A DNA stretch of 32,778 nucleotides from Pseudomonadota bacterium (lineage in GTDB: Bacteria; Pseudomonadota; Gammaproteobacteria; Burkholderiales; SG8-39), in NCBI GenBank assembly GCA_027624175.1, contig JAQBXT010000023.1:1-32778 (forward strand), given 5' to 3'. Both the position numbers and the translations under genes were made by a program. A model generated the notes under the pieces. The model made no database searches. It saw nothing but the letters and a program-made list of their open reading frames with translations, and was not told the origin of the DNA. Below, one piece after another: positions 8,176-15,482 of this stretch (the stretch's first letter is position 1; every line of letters starts with the position of its first letter).

Positions 8176-8577
8176 CTATCGGCTCAAGACCAGGACGCCG
8201 AGCGCGGCGAGCGCGGCCGCGAGAACGGCGCACACCCAGAGGAGAACGCGGGTGCGGGCGATCAGCACATCCATCGCCTTGACCATTTCGGAGTGCTGCT
8301 CGGACAGCGATTTCACCACGTCAAAGGACGAAACCATTTCGCCGCCGATCTGCTCCAATTCCTTCTGCATCGCTTGCAGCCGGATTTCGAGCGCGGCGGT
8401 CTGCTCGGTGGGCGAGGACTCGGCGACCCCCGGCGACCCTGGGCCCGTGGATACGCCGGCCTCCCGGTTGGCGAGCCGGCCCCACAGTTTCCTGCTGCCC
8501 TCGACCAGCGACGGGGCGACCTGGAGTACCTGCGTCCAGGGAATATTCCTGAGGGATGTCAGCCAGTGGACGGCCAT
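8176..8577 (-). CDS. Small coiled-coil protein with C-terminal membrane helix
   Basis: A 133-residue protein I cannot assign to a named family. Residues about 60-108 are rich in heptad-like hydrophobic spacing (ALEIRLQAMQKELEQIGGEM and the following region to SEQHSEMVKAMDVL) and probably form a coiled coil. Residues 110-131 (VLLWVCAVLAAALAALGVLV) are a single transmembrane helix near the C-terminus, giving a tail-anchored layout with the N-terminus cytoplasmic. The N-terminal part (WLTSLRNIPWTQVLQVAPSL) is amphipathic. It stands alone, with the plus-strand operon ending 48 nt away on one side and the toxin gene 84 nt away on the other. It resembles small hypothetical proteins seen in betaproteobacteria. 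Confidence 0.65.
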   Translation of the reverse strand: MAVHWLTSLRNIPWTQVLQVAPSLVEGSRKLWGRLANREAGVSTGPGSPGVAESSPTEQTAALEIRLQAMQKELEQIGGEMVSSFDVVKSLSEQHSEMVKAMDVLIARTRVLLWVCAVLAAALAALGVLVLSR

Positions 8578-8660
8578 GGGGCTCCCGTTATGTGTGGATG
8601 GATTCTAGCGCCGCGCGTCGCGCCTCGCCGCCAGGGCCGGGTTGATCCTCCTGCCGGTTT

Positions 8661-9188
8661 TTATTGCCTGCGCGCGAGCGCGGCCAAAGTGTCCAGTGCC
8701 GCGGGCACCTCGCCCGCGAGGGCATTGTCGATCGAGCGCAGCCGCGCGCCGATGTGCGCTGCCGAAAGGAGTCCCGCCTGCAGGCCGGCGTCCACCCACT
8801 CCAGGTCATTTTGCGCGCCGCGAATCAGTTTCGAGGCCGCCGCGTCGTTTGGATCGAGGAACCACGCGGTCACGCCGCCCTCCAGGGGCATCTGGATCAG
8901 GCGCGCCTCCCACTGCGCGGGCAACGACAGCGCTTCCGGCGGCAGCGCATCGGCGTAGTAGCCGTGCTTGACATGGAAGTCGGAACCTTCGCCCACCCGC
9001 GCATTGATCTCCTCCAGCCGCTGCGGATCGAGCTTCGGAAAAAGATCCACGTAGATCGACTGCACCATGCGCGCAGGCGGATCGGTCGAGGCGCCGATGG
9101 CGGCGAGGCTGCCGACGATGACGAAATGGCGGTGCTTGGTCGCGCGCGCGGCCTCGCGCAGCAGCCGCGCGACCGCTTCCAGCTTCAC
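8661..9188 (-). CDS. DUF6036-type nucleotidyltransferase, probable toxin
   Basis: A 175-residue protein with a minimal nucleotidyltransferase-like layout: HFVIVGSLAAIGA (residues 21-33), a strand with an acidic residue in SIYVDLFPKLD, GEGSDFHVKHGYYADAL, and a helical part containing LDPNDAAASKLIRGAQND. This pattern resembles DUF6036/AbiEii-like proteins, several of which act as toxins by modifying tRNA or other targets; the activity here is inferred. Start GTG 9188 overlaps the antitoxin stop as GTGA (9185-9188). An open frame continues upstream but only over the antitoxin gene. The classical second aspartate of a DxD motif is not obvious, so it could also be a non-catalytic or diverged member. 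Confidence 0.72.
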   Translation of the reverse strand: MKLEAVARLLREAARATKHRHFVIVGSLAAIGASTDPPARMVQSIYVDLFPKLDPQRLEEINARVGEGSDFHVKHGYYADALPPEALSLPAQWEARLIQMPLEGGVTAWFLDPNDAAASKLIRGAQNDLEWVDAGLQAGLLSAAHIGARLRSIDNALAGEVPAALDTLAALARRQ

Positions 9189-9646
9189 GCCGCGTCGCGC
9201 CGGCGCCGGGCGATCAGGGGCGTGAGCGGCGAATTGGCGAGCAATACGCGCGTGAGGTCGTCGCCCTGTGCGAGCTTCGCGCGCAGCGCTGTGCGTGGCA
9301 AGGCAAGCAGCGCGCGCCATGCCTTGATGTAGACGGGGCTGCAGAGTTGCTGCGTTTCCCAGCCCGCGACAACGGTCAGCGCCGCCGAGCGGTCCCGGGG
9401 TGCGAGATTTTTCGCGAATACCAGCTGTTCGCGCCGGCGCGCCTCGTGTTTTTCCGCCTGCAACGCGCGCGCACGGAGCATTGCCTGGACGCCGGAGGGC
9501 GGCGGCGCAACGCTTTCTGGCGGTACCACGTAGGCAACCACCCGTCCGTGGCGCACGATGCCCACCGGGCCTCGTGCCGCGCGCGCAAGCAGCTCGCCGA
9601 AGTGCTGCTTGGCGGCGGTGGCGCTGACGGTCCTGGAATCGTCCAT
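9185..9646 (-). CDS. Phd/YefM-type antitoxin
   Basis: A 153-residue protein whose N-terminus is a Phd/YefM DNA-binding antitoxin domain: SRTVSATAAKQHFGELLARA followed by GPVGIVRHGRVVAYVVPPE. The C-terminal 100 residues, rich in Arg and Ala, are longer than in classic Phd and presumably hold the toxin-neutralising region. It is translationally coupled to the downstream nucleotidyltransferase (GTGA overlap). ATG 9646 is chosen because it starts just before the conserved domain. In-frame ATGs at 9664 and 9673 would add MDKIDQ or MDKMDKIDQ, translated from the 9-nt repeats that probably form its operator. Antitoxins of this type repress their own promoter; the repeats across the start are consistent with this. 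Confidence 0.72.
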   Translation of the reverse strand: MDDSRTVSATAAKQHFGELLARAARGPVGIVRHGRVVAYVVPPESVAPPPSGVQAMLRARALQAEKHEARRREQLVFAKNLAPRDRSAALTVVAGWETQQLCSPVYIKAWRALLALPRTALRAKLAQGDDLTRVLLANSPLTPLIARRRRDAA

Positions 9647-9676
9647 TTGGTCTATTTTGTCCATTTTGTCCCAACT
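9641..9676 (-). repeat. Four 9-nt direct repeats at antitoxin start, putative operator
   Basis: On the plus strand, units of 9 nt follow one another: GTCCATTTG (9641), GTCTATTTT (9650), GTCCATTTT (9659) and GTCCCAACT (9668). The first three differ at one or two positions; the fourth is degenerate. They straddle the chosen antitoxin start and are AT-rich against the local background. A binding array for the Phd-type antitoxin is the simplest explanation, but they are also in frame with possible upstream starts, giving a repeated MDK peptide. Confidence 0.5.
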
Positions 9677-9686
9677 GGTCAACAGC

Positions 9687-10342
9687 TCATCCCGGTTGGC
9701 CGCCGAGCAGCACCGCCGCGGGAAAATTCGCAAAAGCCTCGGCCATGGAGATCGAACCCTCGCGCACCATGAGCGTCTCTCCGGTCAACAAGTTCGTAAG
9801 GCGCGCTCCTTCGGCGAGTCCGGCCGCCGCTACCGCGGTGTCGGACCAGGTTTCACTTCCCAGCGGCAGGCGGCTCGGCTCGCCGAGAAGTTTCGCAAAC
9901 AGGCGGCCGGCGATCAGCACCAGCGTTTGTCCCTCGTGCCGGCGCGCGTCGCCATCCACTCGGTATCGCCCCAGTCGTACTCGAGCGACCAGGCGCGCGA
10001 GGCGGTCGCCGGCGGGCACTCCGAACAGAGCGCGAACGGATCGGCCTTCTCGGCGACGAAACCGCCGGTATTCGATTCGATGCGGAACTTGTAGGAATGG
10101 CCCAGCAGCACGCCCGGAACCATCCCCTCCCAGATCCCCGAGCCGTCCCAGCGCGCCGCCAGCGGATGCTGGCCGGCGCTCCAGCCGTTCCAGTCGCCGA
10201 TCACCGATACCGCGCGCGCATTCGGCGCCCAGACCGCGAACTGCGCGCCCTGTCCGCCGGGATCCAGATGGCAACCGAGCCGTTCGTAAAGCCGGCTATG
10301 GCTGCCTTCGCGGAAAAAGTGAACGTCCTGATCGCTCAGCAC
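9687..10342 (-). pseudogene. Remnant joining the glgB 5' end to the treY 3' end
   Basis: Reading the minus strand from GTG 10342 (ribosome site GGAAAGGA upstream), about 130 codons encode the N-terminus of a 1,4-alpha-glucan branching enzyme: the CBM48-like module with GAQFAVWAPNARAVSVIGDW, LLGHSYKFRIES and YDWGDTEWM. The catalytic GH13 barrel never begins. From about 9,950 a second frame carries LVLIAGRLFAKLLGEPSRLP, GSETWSDTAV and a terminal FPAAVLL, which match the C-terminus of malto-oligosyltrehalose synthase (TreY), ending at TGA 9687-9689. The uninterrupted glgB frame stops at 9914. A single large deletion between glgB and treY, genes that often share a glycogen/trehalose cluster, explains both halves. 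The pieces are out of frame and cannot make either enzyme. Glucokinase upstream fits a former glycogen/trehalose locus. Confidence 0.78.
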
Positions 10343-10514
10343 GATAAGAAATCCTTTCCAGTCCAGTTGTTTAGCACAGGGTGCAGGTGGGAACTATTAC
10401 GCGTCCTGCGGAAATCCCCGGGGCCTGGGAGGTACGTACTGCGGGGGCAGCGCAGATGGCGCAAGGGCTGCCCAAGCATCGACGGAATGCATCGAAGAAA
10501 TGGTCAGTGCTATT

Positions 10515-11516
10515 TTACCACGGCGAGACCGAAGCCGCGTGAATCGCGCCGAGCAAACCGAGTTTCTCGTTGTTCACCAATCGCACCGGTATTGACGTCG
10601 CCAGAGAATCGTGCCGGCCCTTGGCGCCGAATGCCGCGATGAAATCGCGCTGCACGAAGCGCGGCGCGAGTTTCGCGGCGATTCCGCCGCACACATACAG
10701 TCCGCCGCGCGCGAGGAAGGCGAGGGCAATGTCACCGGCAAAGGCGCCATAGCATGCGATGAACAAGTCGAGCGCGCGAGCGGCCGTACTCGCCGGGTCG
10801 GCCAGCGCCAGCGCGGTGATGGCTGCGGCATCCTTCAGTTGAGGAGAGGGATCTGCGGGATCCTGCAGTCGCAGGAATTCGTAGATCGCCGGAATGCCCT
10901 TCCCGGAGACCACGCGCTCGGTGCTGACCCGACCGTGGCGCTCGCGCAGGTGGCGAAGCAGCGCGAGTTGCAGGTCGTCCTGCGGCGCAAAGGCGATGTG
11001 GCCCGCTTCGGTGGCAATCGGCTGGTGGCGCTCGCCGTCCCAGATGAGCGCCGAGACGCCCAGGCCGGTGCCGGCGCCGACCAGCGCCATGTTGGCCTGC
11101 GGCACCGGACGCCCCGGCTGCAGTTCGATCCAGTCTGCGGGCGAGCCTTGCAGCACGCCGTAGGCGAGTGCCCGAAAGTCGTTCAGCAGCACGATGTCGA
11201 TGCCGAGCGATTTTTTGAGCGCGCGCCGGTCGATCTGCCAGTCGGGTCGATTGGGCAGGCGCGCCGAGTCTCCCTCGACCGGTCCGGCGACGGCAATGGC
11301 GGCGCGCCCGGGGGCGAGCGCATTGCCGTGGGTCGCTTTTGCCTCCGCCAGGAACGCCCGCACCGCCGAACCGAGCCCCGGATGATCTGCCGTGGCATAG
11401 GTACGCTGGAACAGGATGCGCGCCGCGGCGGACCCCGCTTCGGCAATCGCAAAGCGCGCGTTGGTGGCGCCGATGTCCGCGCCGAGGACCGGGTTGCCGG
11501 AGGATGGCCGTTTCAC
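10515..11516 (-). CDS. glk: Glucokinase
   Basis: A cytoplasmic ATP-dependent glucokinase (glucose to glucose 6-phosphate) of the bacterial Glk group, about 333 residues as expected. Visible are the phosphate-binding start LGADIGATNARFAIAE, the substrate-site region VLLNDFRALAYGV, the glycine-rich ALVGAGTGLGVSAL, the EAGHIAFAP motif with sugar-contacting Glu/His, and the C-terminal GLYVCGGIAAKL. GTG 11516 is preferred because AAGG lies 7 nt before it; TTG 11522 in the same frame is the alternative but sits too close to that site. The gene is divergent from the selenoprotein candidate, with 84 nt between starts. Downstream, 172 nt separate it from the glgB remnant; I see no other gene in that gap. 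Confidence 0.92.
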   Translation of the reverse strand: MKRPSSGNPVLGADIGATNARFAIAEAGSAAARILFQRTYATADHPGLGSAVRAFLAEAKATHGNALAPGRAAIAVAGPVEGDSARLPNRPDWQIDRRALKKSLGIDIVLLNDFRALAYGVLQGSPADWIELQPGRPVPQANMALVGAGTGLGVSALIWDGERHQPIATEAGHIAFAPQDDLQLALLRHLRERHGRVSTERVVSGKGIPAIYEFLRLQDPADPSPQLKDAAAITALALADPASTAARALDLFIACYGAFAGDIALAFLARGGLYVCGGIAAKLAPRFVQRDFIAAFGAKGRHDSLATSIPVRLVNNEKLGLLGAIHAASVSPW

Positions 11517-11600
11517 GCTCAAGCCTTAAGCTAGCACAGGCTTGAATAACTCCGCGCGATGCATTAGGTTTGCGCCATCCAAGGAGAAAAGGGGAAAAAA

Positions 11601-12710
11601 ATGTCAGCGACGCTATTTGCCGGAAGCGCCCTCGCCGTGCGCGGCGATCTCGCGGAGGCCCACCAACGCGCCTGGAAGGCGATTGCCGCTCCGGGCACCT
11701 GGCTCACCGGCGAGCGCCGGGTGGCGGCGGCGGCGGAGATCCGCCGCGCGCGAAGCTGTGCTCACTGCGTCCTCATCAAGGCCGCGCTGTCGCCCAACGG
11801 GGTGAAGGGCGTTCACCAGACTCTCGGGGTGCTGGGCGAGGCGGAAGTGGAGCTGATCCATCGCGTGGTCGGCGATCCGGGCCGGCTGAGCGAATCCTGG
11901 GCGCAATCGGTGCTCGCCCGTGGCCTGTCCGACGGCGAGTACGTCGAGATCGTCGGCCTGGTCGCGATGGTGATGATGCTCGACACCTGCACTCGCGCGC
12001 TCGGCTTGCCCGAGCAGCCGCTGCCGGCGCCCCAGGCCGGTGAGCCGACCCGTTATCGTCCCGCCGGCGCGCGCAAACAGGCGGCCTGGCTGCCGTTGGT
12101 GGAGCCGCAGGATGCGACCGAAGCCGACGGTCCGATGTACCCCAGCCCCAAGGCGGGCTACATCTATCGCGGCCTGTCGATGGTGCCGCAGTCGATGCGC
12201 GACTACTGGGCACTCGCCAATTGCCACTACATGCCGGGCCAGTACGTCTACCAGTTCGACAAGTCGATACGCGCCATCACGCGCCCGCAGACCGAGATCC
12301 TCGCGGCGCGCGTCTCGGCGATGCACCAATGCGTGTACTGAACCACCGCACACTCCTACATGCTCCGTGAGAGCATGCAAATCGAAGGCAAGCAGATGGA
12401 TGTGCGCGGCGTCACGCAGGGATTCAACGAGCATATCGAGGTGCCGCACGCCGACGTGCTGGTGGAATTCGCCGAAGCCGTGGTGTTGCAGGACGCGGCG
12501 CGTACCGCCCGTGCGAGCAAGAATATGCGCGCGGTGCTGGGCGACGAGGGCTTCGTCGATGCGGCGGCGATCGTCTCCGCCTTTCATGGTTTCGTGCGCA
12601 TCGCCGATGCGATCGGCATTCCCTACACCTCGGCGGCGCAGGGCCAGGACCTGCCCGAGCTGCGCGAGCAGGTCGGAATCAACGAGTTCTACCGCGTAAA
12701 GGGCGCTTAG
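11601..12710 (+). CDS. AhpD/CMD-like redox protein, candidate selenoprotein (CxxU)
   Basis: One frame runs from ATG 11601 (AAGGGG 6 nt upstream) to TAG 12708-12710, interrupted only by TGA 12339-12341, codon 247. Homology-like features continue across it without frame change: EILAARVSAMHQCVY, then TGA, then TTAHSYMLRESMQIEG. The TGA falls exactly where the AhpD/carboxymuconolactone-decarboxylase fold has the second Cys of CxxCxxxH (C244, U247, H251). A perfect hairpin follows 17 nt downstream. Residues 41-130 form an earlier related module with its own CxxC (C53-AH-C56) and a helical region around HRVVGDP and GLSDGEYVEIVG. The full product would be 369 residues with selenocysteine at 247. Proteins of this fold are thiol peroxidases/reductases, and AhpD-like and CMD-domain selenoproteins are known. 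Ordinary termination would leave 246 residues lacking the redox site. No Sec machinery is in the window. Confidence 0.8.
12339..12341 (+). other. In-frame TGA, probable selenocysteine codon
   Basis: The TGA replaces the resolving cysteine codon of CVY(C)TTAH in the CMD-type active site. Downstream codons stay open for 122 more residues of family-like protein. A nonsense change from TGC or TGT is the alternative; the exact coincidence with a redox cysteine and the hairpin downstream favour recoding. Confidence 0.75.
12359..12377 (+). promoter_or_regulatory. Putative bacterial SECIS hairpin
   Basis: CATGCTC (12359-12365) and GAGCATG (12371-12377) pair perfectly over 7 bp around the 5-nt loop CGTGA. 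The loop starts 24 nt after the TGA and has G as its second base followed by U. Known bacterial SECIS elements lie just downstream of the UGA inside the coding region, with a short apical loop containing an early G, so spacing and loop both fit. There is no U-tract, so it is not a terminator. Confidence 0.68.
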
Positions 12711-12714
12711 CCCG

Positions 12715-13008
12715 CTAAGGCACCAGCAGCGCCGGCACTGCGCTCAGGGCCGAGTAGTCGAGCACGATGACCTCGGGCTTGTCCTCGAGGTTGGGCGAGA
12801 AGGGGTGGATCGACAATTCGCCGAACAGCCGGCCGAAGGCGATCTGCTGGTCGATGCTGATGTCCTGCTCGCGAAGGACGATCACCTCGTGCTCCACCAG
12901 CGCATCGTGAATCTGGCGAAACTCGGCGGGTGAAAGCGGGCGGCGCAGGTCCGCGCCGCGTATTTCGGCGCCGATGAATCCGTTCAGCGGAACGATCTCT
13001 GTGGGCAT
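12715..13008 (-). pseudogene. Truncated TauD/TfdA-family dioxygenase (N-terminal part only)
   Basis: The 97-codon frame from ATG 13008 matches the N-terminus of alpha-ketoglutarate-dependent taurine/2,4-D dioxygenases: VPLNGFIGAEIRGADLRRPL, EVIVLREQDISIDQQIAFGR and HPFSPNLEDKPEVIVLDYSA. It then ends in ten unrelated residues. Intact members are about 270-300 residues; the iron-binding HxD...H triad and the 2-oxoglutarate Arg lie in the missing part, so it cannot be catalytic. The remnant ends 4 nt from the convergent selenoprotein gene, so the deletion that removed its 3' end lies near 12,740. Confidence 0.8.
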
Positions 13009-13069
13009 TGCACGCCTCCGTGTACAGACTGCGCCTGCAGTTTAACGCACCGCATGGCGTGGCTCGCCA

Positions 13070-13828
13070 TCAGGCCATCGAGCGCCTGAGAAGCGCGCTC
13101 GCCTCGTCGACCAGCATAACTATCAGCAACATCGCCAGGATCACGCTGCAGGCCTGCGGACTGTGGAACAGCGACAGCGAGACATAGAGCATCTGACCGA
13201 GGCCGCCGGCGCCGACGAAGCCGAGCACTGCCGCCATGCGGATATTGATTTCCCAGCGGTACAGCGAGTAGGCGACGCACTGCGGCAGGACACCGGGCAG
13301 CGTTGCATAGAAAAATACGCTAACGCGTGAAGCACCCGAATTCACCAGCGCATCGGCGGGCTCGCTCGGCGCGTTCTCGAGGGCTTCGGCAAACAGGCGT
13401 CCCAGCACGCCGGTGGTGTGCAGGGCGAGCGCGAGGGTACCGGCAAACGGACCCAAGCCCGCCGCGAGCACCATCAGCGCCGCGAAGACGAGCTCGGGGA
13501 TGGAACGCAGCGCGTTCAGCACGAAGCGCGAGGCAAGCTGGGGCAGGGGGCCGAAACGCCCGGCGGCGGGCAGCGCGATCATGATTCCGCCAAGCGCTGC
13601 CAATAGCGTGGCGACGGCCGATATCGCCAGCGTCTCCAGCGTGCCCCAGGCAATCTGCGACAGGAAAGGCGCCGACAGGTCGGGCGGAAAGAATTCGCCG
13701 ACGAATTTTCCGAATGCACCCAGGGTGCCGGCGGCAAATAATCCTGCGGGATCGAGCCGCAGAAAGGCGGCGCTGGCCCACACCAGGCCCAGGATCAGCG
13801 CGGTTCCCGCGAGCCAGGCGCTCTTCAC
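13070..13828 (-). CDS. PhnE-like ABC transporter permease (second)
   Basis: A 252-residue inner-membrane permease of the PhnE type with about six hydrophobic helices. It has the EFFPPDLS segment typical of the family and the ABC-coupling region around DALVNSGASRVSVFFYATLP, followed by YRWEINIRMAAVLGFVGAGG. Start GTG 13828 overlaps the first permease's stop (GTGA); the open frame upstream of this is not PhnE-like. It forms the channel with the neighbouring permease, energised by the PhnC-like ATPase. Two non-identical PhnE subunits in tandem are normal for PhnCDE-type systems. The substrate (selenium oxyanion, phosphonate or phosphite) is discussed under the binding protein. Confidence 0.85.
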   Translation of the reverse strand: MKSAWLAGTALILGLVWASAAFLRLDPAGLFAAGTLGAFGKFVGEFFPPDLSAPFLSQIAWGTLETLAISAVATLLAALGGIMIALPAAGRFGPLPQLASRFVLNALRSIPELVFAALMVLAAGLGPFAGTLALALHTTGVLGRLFAEALENAPSEPADALVNSGASRVSVFFYATLPGVLPQCVAYSLYRWEINIRMAAVLGFVGAGGLGQMLYVSLSLFHSPQACSVILAMLLIVMLVDEASALLRRSMA

Positions 13829-14664
13829 GCCAGCGCCCGGCGGAAAAAATTGGACACCGCATCGGCCAGCATCACCAGCAGCAGGAAGGTGGCGAGGAAG
13901 GTGCAGGCTTCGGCACCATTGAGCATGCGCATCGACAGTTCGAGCTGCTGGCCCAGCCCGCCGGCGCCGACAAAACCCATGATCACCGAGGCGCGCACCG
14001 CGCACTCCCAGCGGTATACGGTGTAGGAGACCATTTCCCGCATCGAGCTGGGCAATACGCCGTAGAAAAACGCCTGGACGCGCCCGCTACCCGACTCCAT
14101 CAATGCCCGCGCCGCGCGCGTGCCGGTTGATTCGTAGATCTCGGCGTAAACCTTGGCCAGCATCCCGCCGTAGGTAATGGCGAGCGCGAGCACGCCGGCG
14201 GTCGCGCCAAGGCCGACTGCGCGCACCAGCAGCAGCGCCCAGACCAGCTCCGGGATGCCGCGCAGCAGAATGACAAACAGTCGCAGCGGATAGCGGATCG
14301 CGCGGCGCAGTCCGGCGTCGCGCGCCGGACCGAGCGACGATTGCGACAGCACCGCGGTGGTGGCAATCGACAGCGGAAACGCGACCAGGAAGGCCAGCGC
14401 AATGCCGACGTTGGCGATGGCCAGCGTCTCGAGCGTGGAGCGGCCCACCAGCAGCAGGAATTCCTGTGACAGCGCCGGCGGGAAGAATTGGCCGAGGAAC
14501 TGTCCCATCACCCTGAGGTTCGCGGGGTCGACGAGCGCCGCGGGATTGAACTCGGTCAGGCGGATGCCCGGCCACAACAGCAGCAGGGCCAGCGTGACGA
14601 TCGCCACGCGCGCCCATCGCGCCGGGTCGCGCTCGGCAGGCGCGAGCGCAGCGGCTACTTGCAT
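13825..14664 (-). CDS. PhnE-like ABC transporter permease (first)
   Basis: A 279-residue integral membrane permease homologous to its downstream partner. It has an N-terminal helix ([17 protein letters not shown]), the [10 protein letters not shown] segment, a periplasm-to-membrane core, and the coupling region [20 protein letters not shown] followed by [23 protein letters not shown] 14664 overlaps the end of the ATPase gene by 10 nt and the stop overlaps the next permease by 4 nt, so the transporter genes form one tightly coupled operon in the order binding protein, ATPase, permease, permease. Confidence 0.87.
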   Translation of the reverse strand: MQVAAALAPAERDPARWARVAIVTLALLLLWPGIRLTEFNPAALVDPANLRVMGQFLGQFFPPALSQEFLLLVGRSTLETLAIANVGIALAFLVAFPLSIATTAVLSQSSLGPARDAGLRRAIRYPLRLFVILLRGIPELVWALLLVRAVGLGATAGVLALAITYGGMLAKVYAEIYESTGTRAARALMESGSGRVQAFFYGVLPSSMREMVSYTVYRWECAVRASVIMGFVGAGGLGQQLELSMRMLNGAEACTFLATFLLLVMLADAVSNFFRRALA

Positions 14665-15482
14665 AGCGGCGATTGCAGCGGACGATTGCGGGACGCCTCG
14701 AATGGCCGCCCCTCCTGCGTCGGGAGATAGCCTTCCTGCGAGTAGAGCTGATCGAGCCGCTGTGCATCGATTTGTTCGGTGGGCAGGTCGAATGCGACGC
14801 GCCCATCGCGCAGGCCGACGATGCGCGGAAAGTGCGCCAGCGCCAGGTCGACCGCGTGAAGGCTGGCGAACAGCGTGACGCCGCGCGCCTGCGCTTCTGC
14901 TGCGAGCACGCCGACGGTATGGTTGGCAAGCGCCGGATCGAGCGCCGAGACCGGTTCATCGGCGAGGATCAGCTCGGGCTGCTGGTAAAGCACCCGCGCG
15001 ATGCCGACGCGCTGCGCCTGCCCCCCGGAGAGCCTGTCGCAGCGATCGAACAGGCGATCGGAAAGATCCAAGCGGGCAAGCTCGGCGCGCGCGCCGGCCA
15101 TGTCGAGCGGATAAGCCAGCGAGACCAGCGCTTTCCACAGCGGCCAGCTGCCAAGGCGCCCGGCGAGCACCGCGGTCACCACGCGCTGGCGCGGTGGCAG
15201 TGGCGGCGCCTGGTGAATCAGCCCGATACGTGCGCGCAGTCGCCGGCGCGCGCCCGCGTCGAGCGCCCAGGGGTCGGTTCCCAGGATCTCGACGCTGCCG
15301 TCGGTCTGGCGCAGCGCGGTGGCAAGCACTCGCAGGAGCGTGGTCTTGCCGGCTCCCGAGGGGCCGATGACGGCGACGCGCTCCCCGGGGCGGATGGACA
15401 GTACGACGCCATCGAGCGCGCGGCGCTCTCCTTCGCGCATGACCGTCAGGCGCTTGAGGGCGAGCGCGACTGCCGCAGTCAC
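14655..15482 (-). CDS. PhnC-like ABC transporter ATP-binding protein
   Basis: A 275-residue ABC ATPase. Walker A is GPSGAGKTT (40-48), the signature LSGGQAQR (151-158) and Walker B LILADEP (171-177), followed by a switch histidine in [10 protein letters not shown]. It resembles PhnC, the ATPase of phosphonate-type importers, and acts on the cytoplasmic face to drive uptake through the two permeases. GTG 15482 overlaps the binding-protein stop (GTGA); a longer open frame reads on into the binding-protein gene and is rejected. Length is typical. Confidence 0.88.
   Translation of the reverse strand: MTAAVALALKRLTVMREGERRALDGVVLSIRPGERVAVIGPSGAGKTTLLRVLATALRQTDGSVEILGTDPWALDAGARRRLRARIGLIHQAPPLPPRQRVVTAVLAGRLGSWPLWKALVSLAYPLDMAGARAELARLDLSDRLFDRCDRLSGGQAQRVGIARVLYQQPELILADEPVSALDPALANHTVGVLAAEAQARGVTLFASLHAVDLALAHFPRIVGLRDGRVAFDLPTEQIDAQRLDQLYSQEGYLPTQEGRPFEASRNRPLQSPLCK

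Noticed and set aside
9687-9950. Intact small gene at the treY-like end
   Set aside because: The conserved part is only the C-terminus of a much larger enzyme and has no start of its own.
11523-11600. Sigma-70 promoter for the selenoprotein (TTGAAT, 17 nt, TAGGTT)
   Set aside because: The -10 box is poor; I could not support it beyond chance.
12359-12377. Hairpin as a Rho-independent terminator after the TGA
   Set aside because: No T-tract follows and coding sequence of the same protein family continues downstream, so termination here is unlikely.
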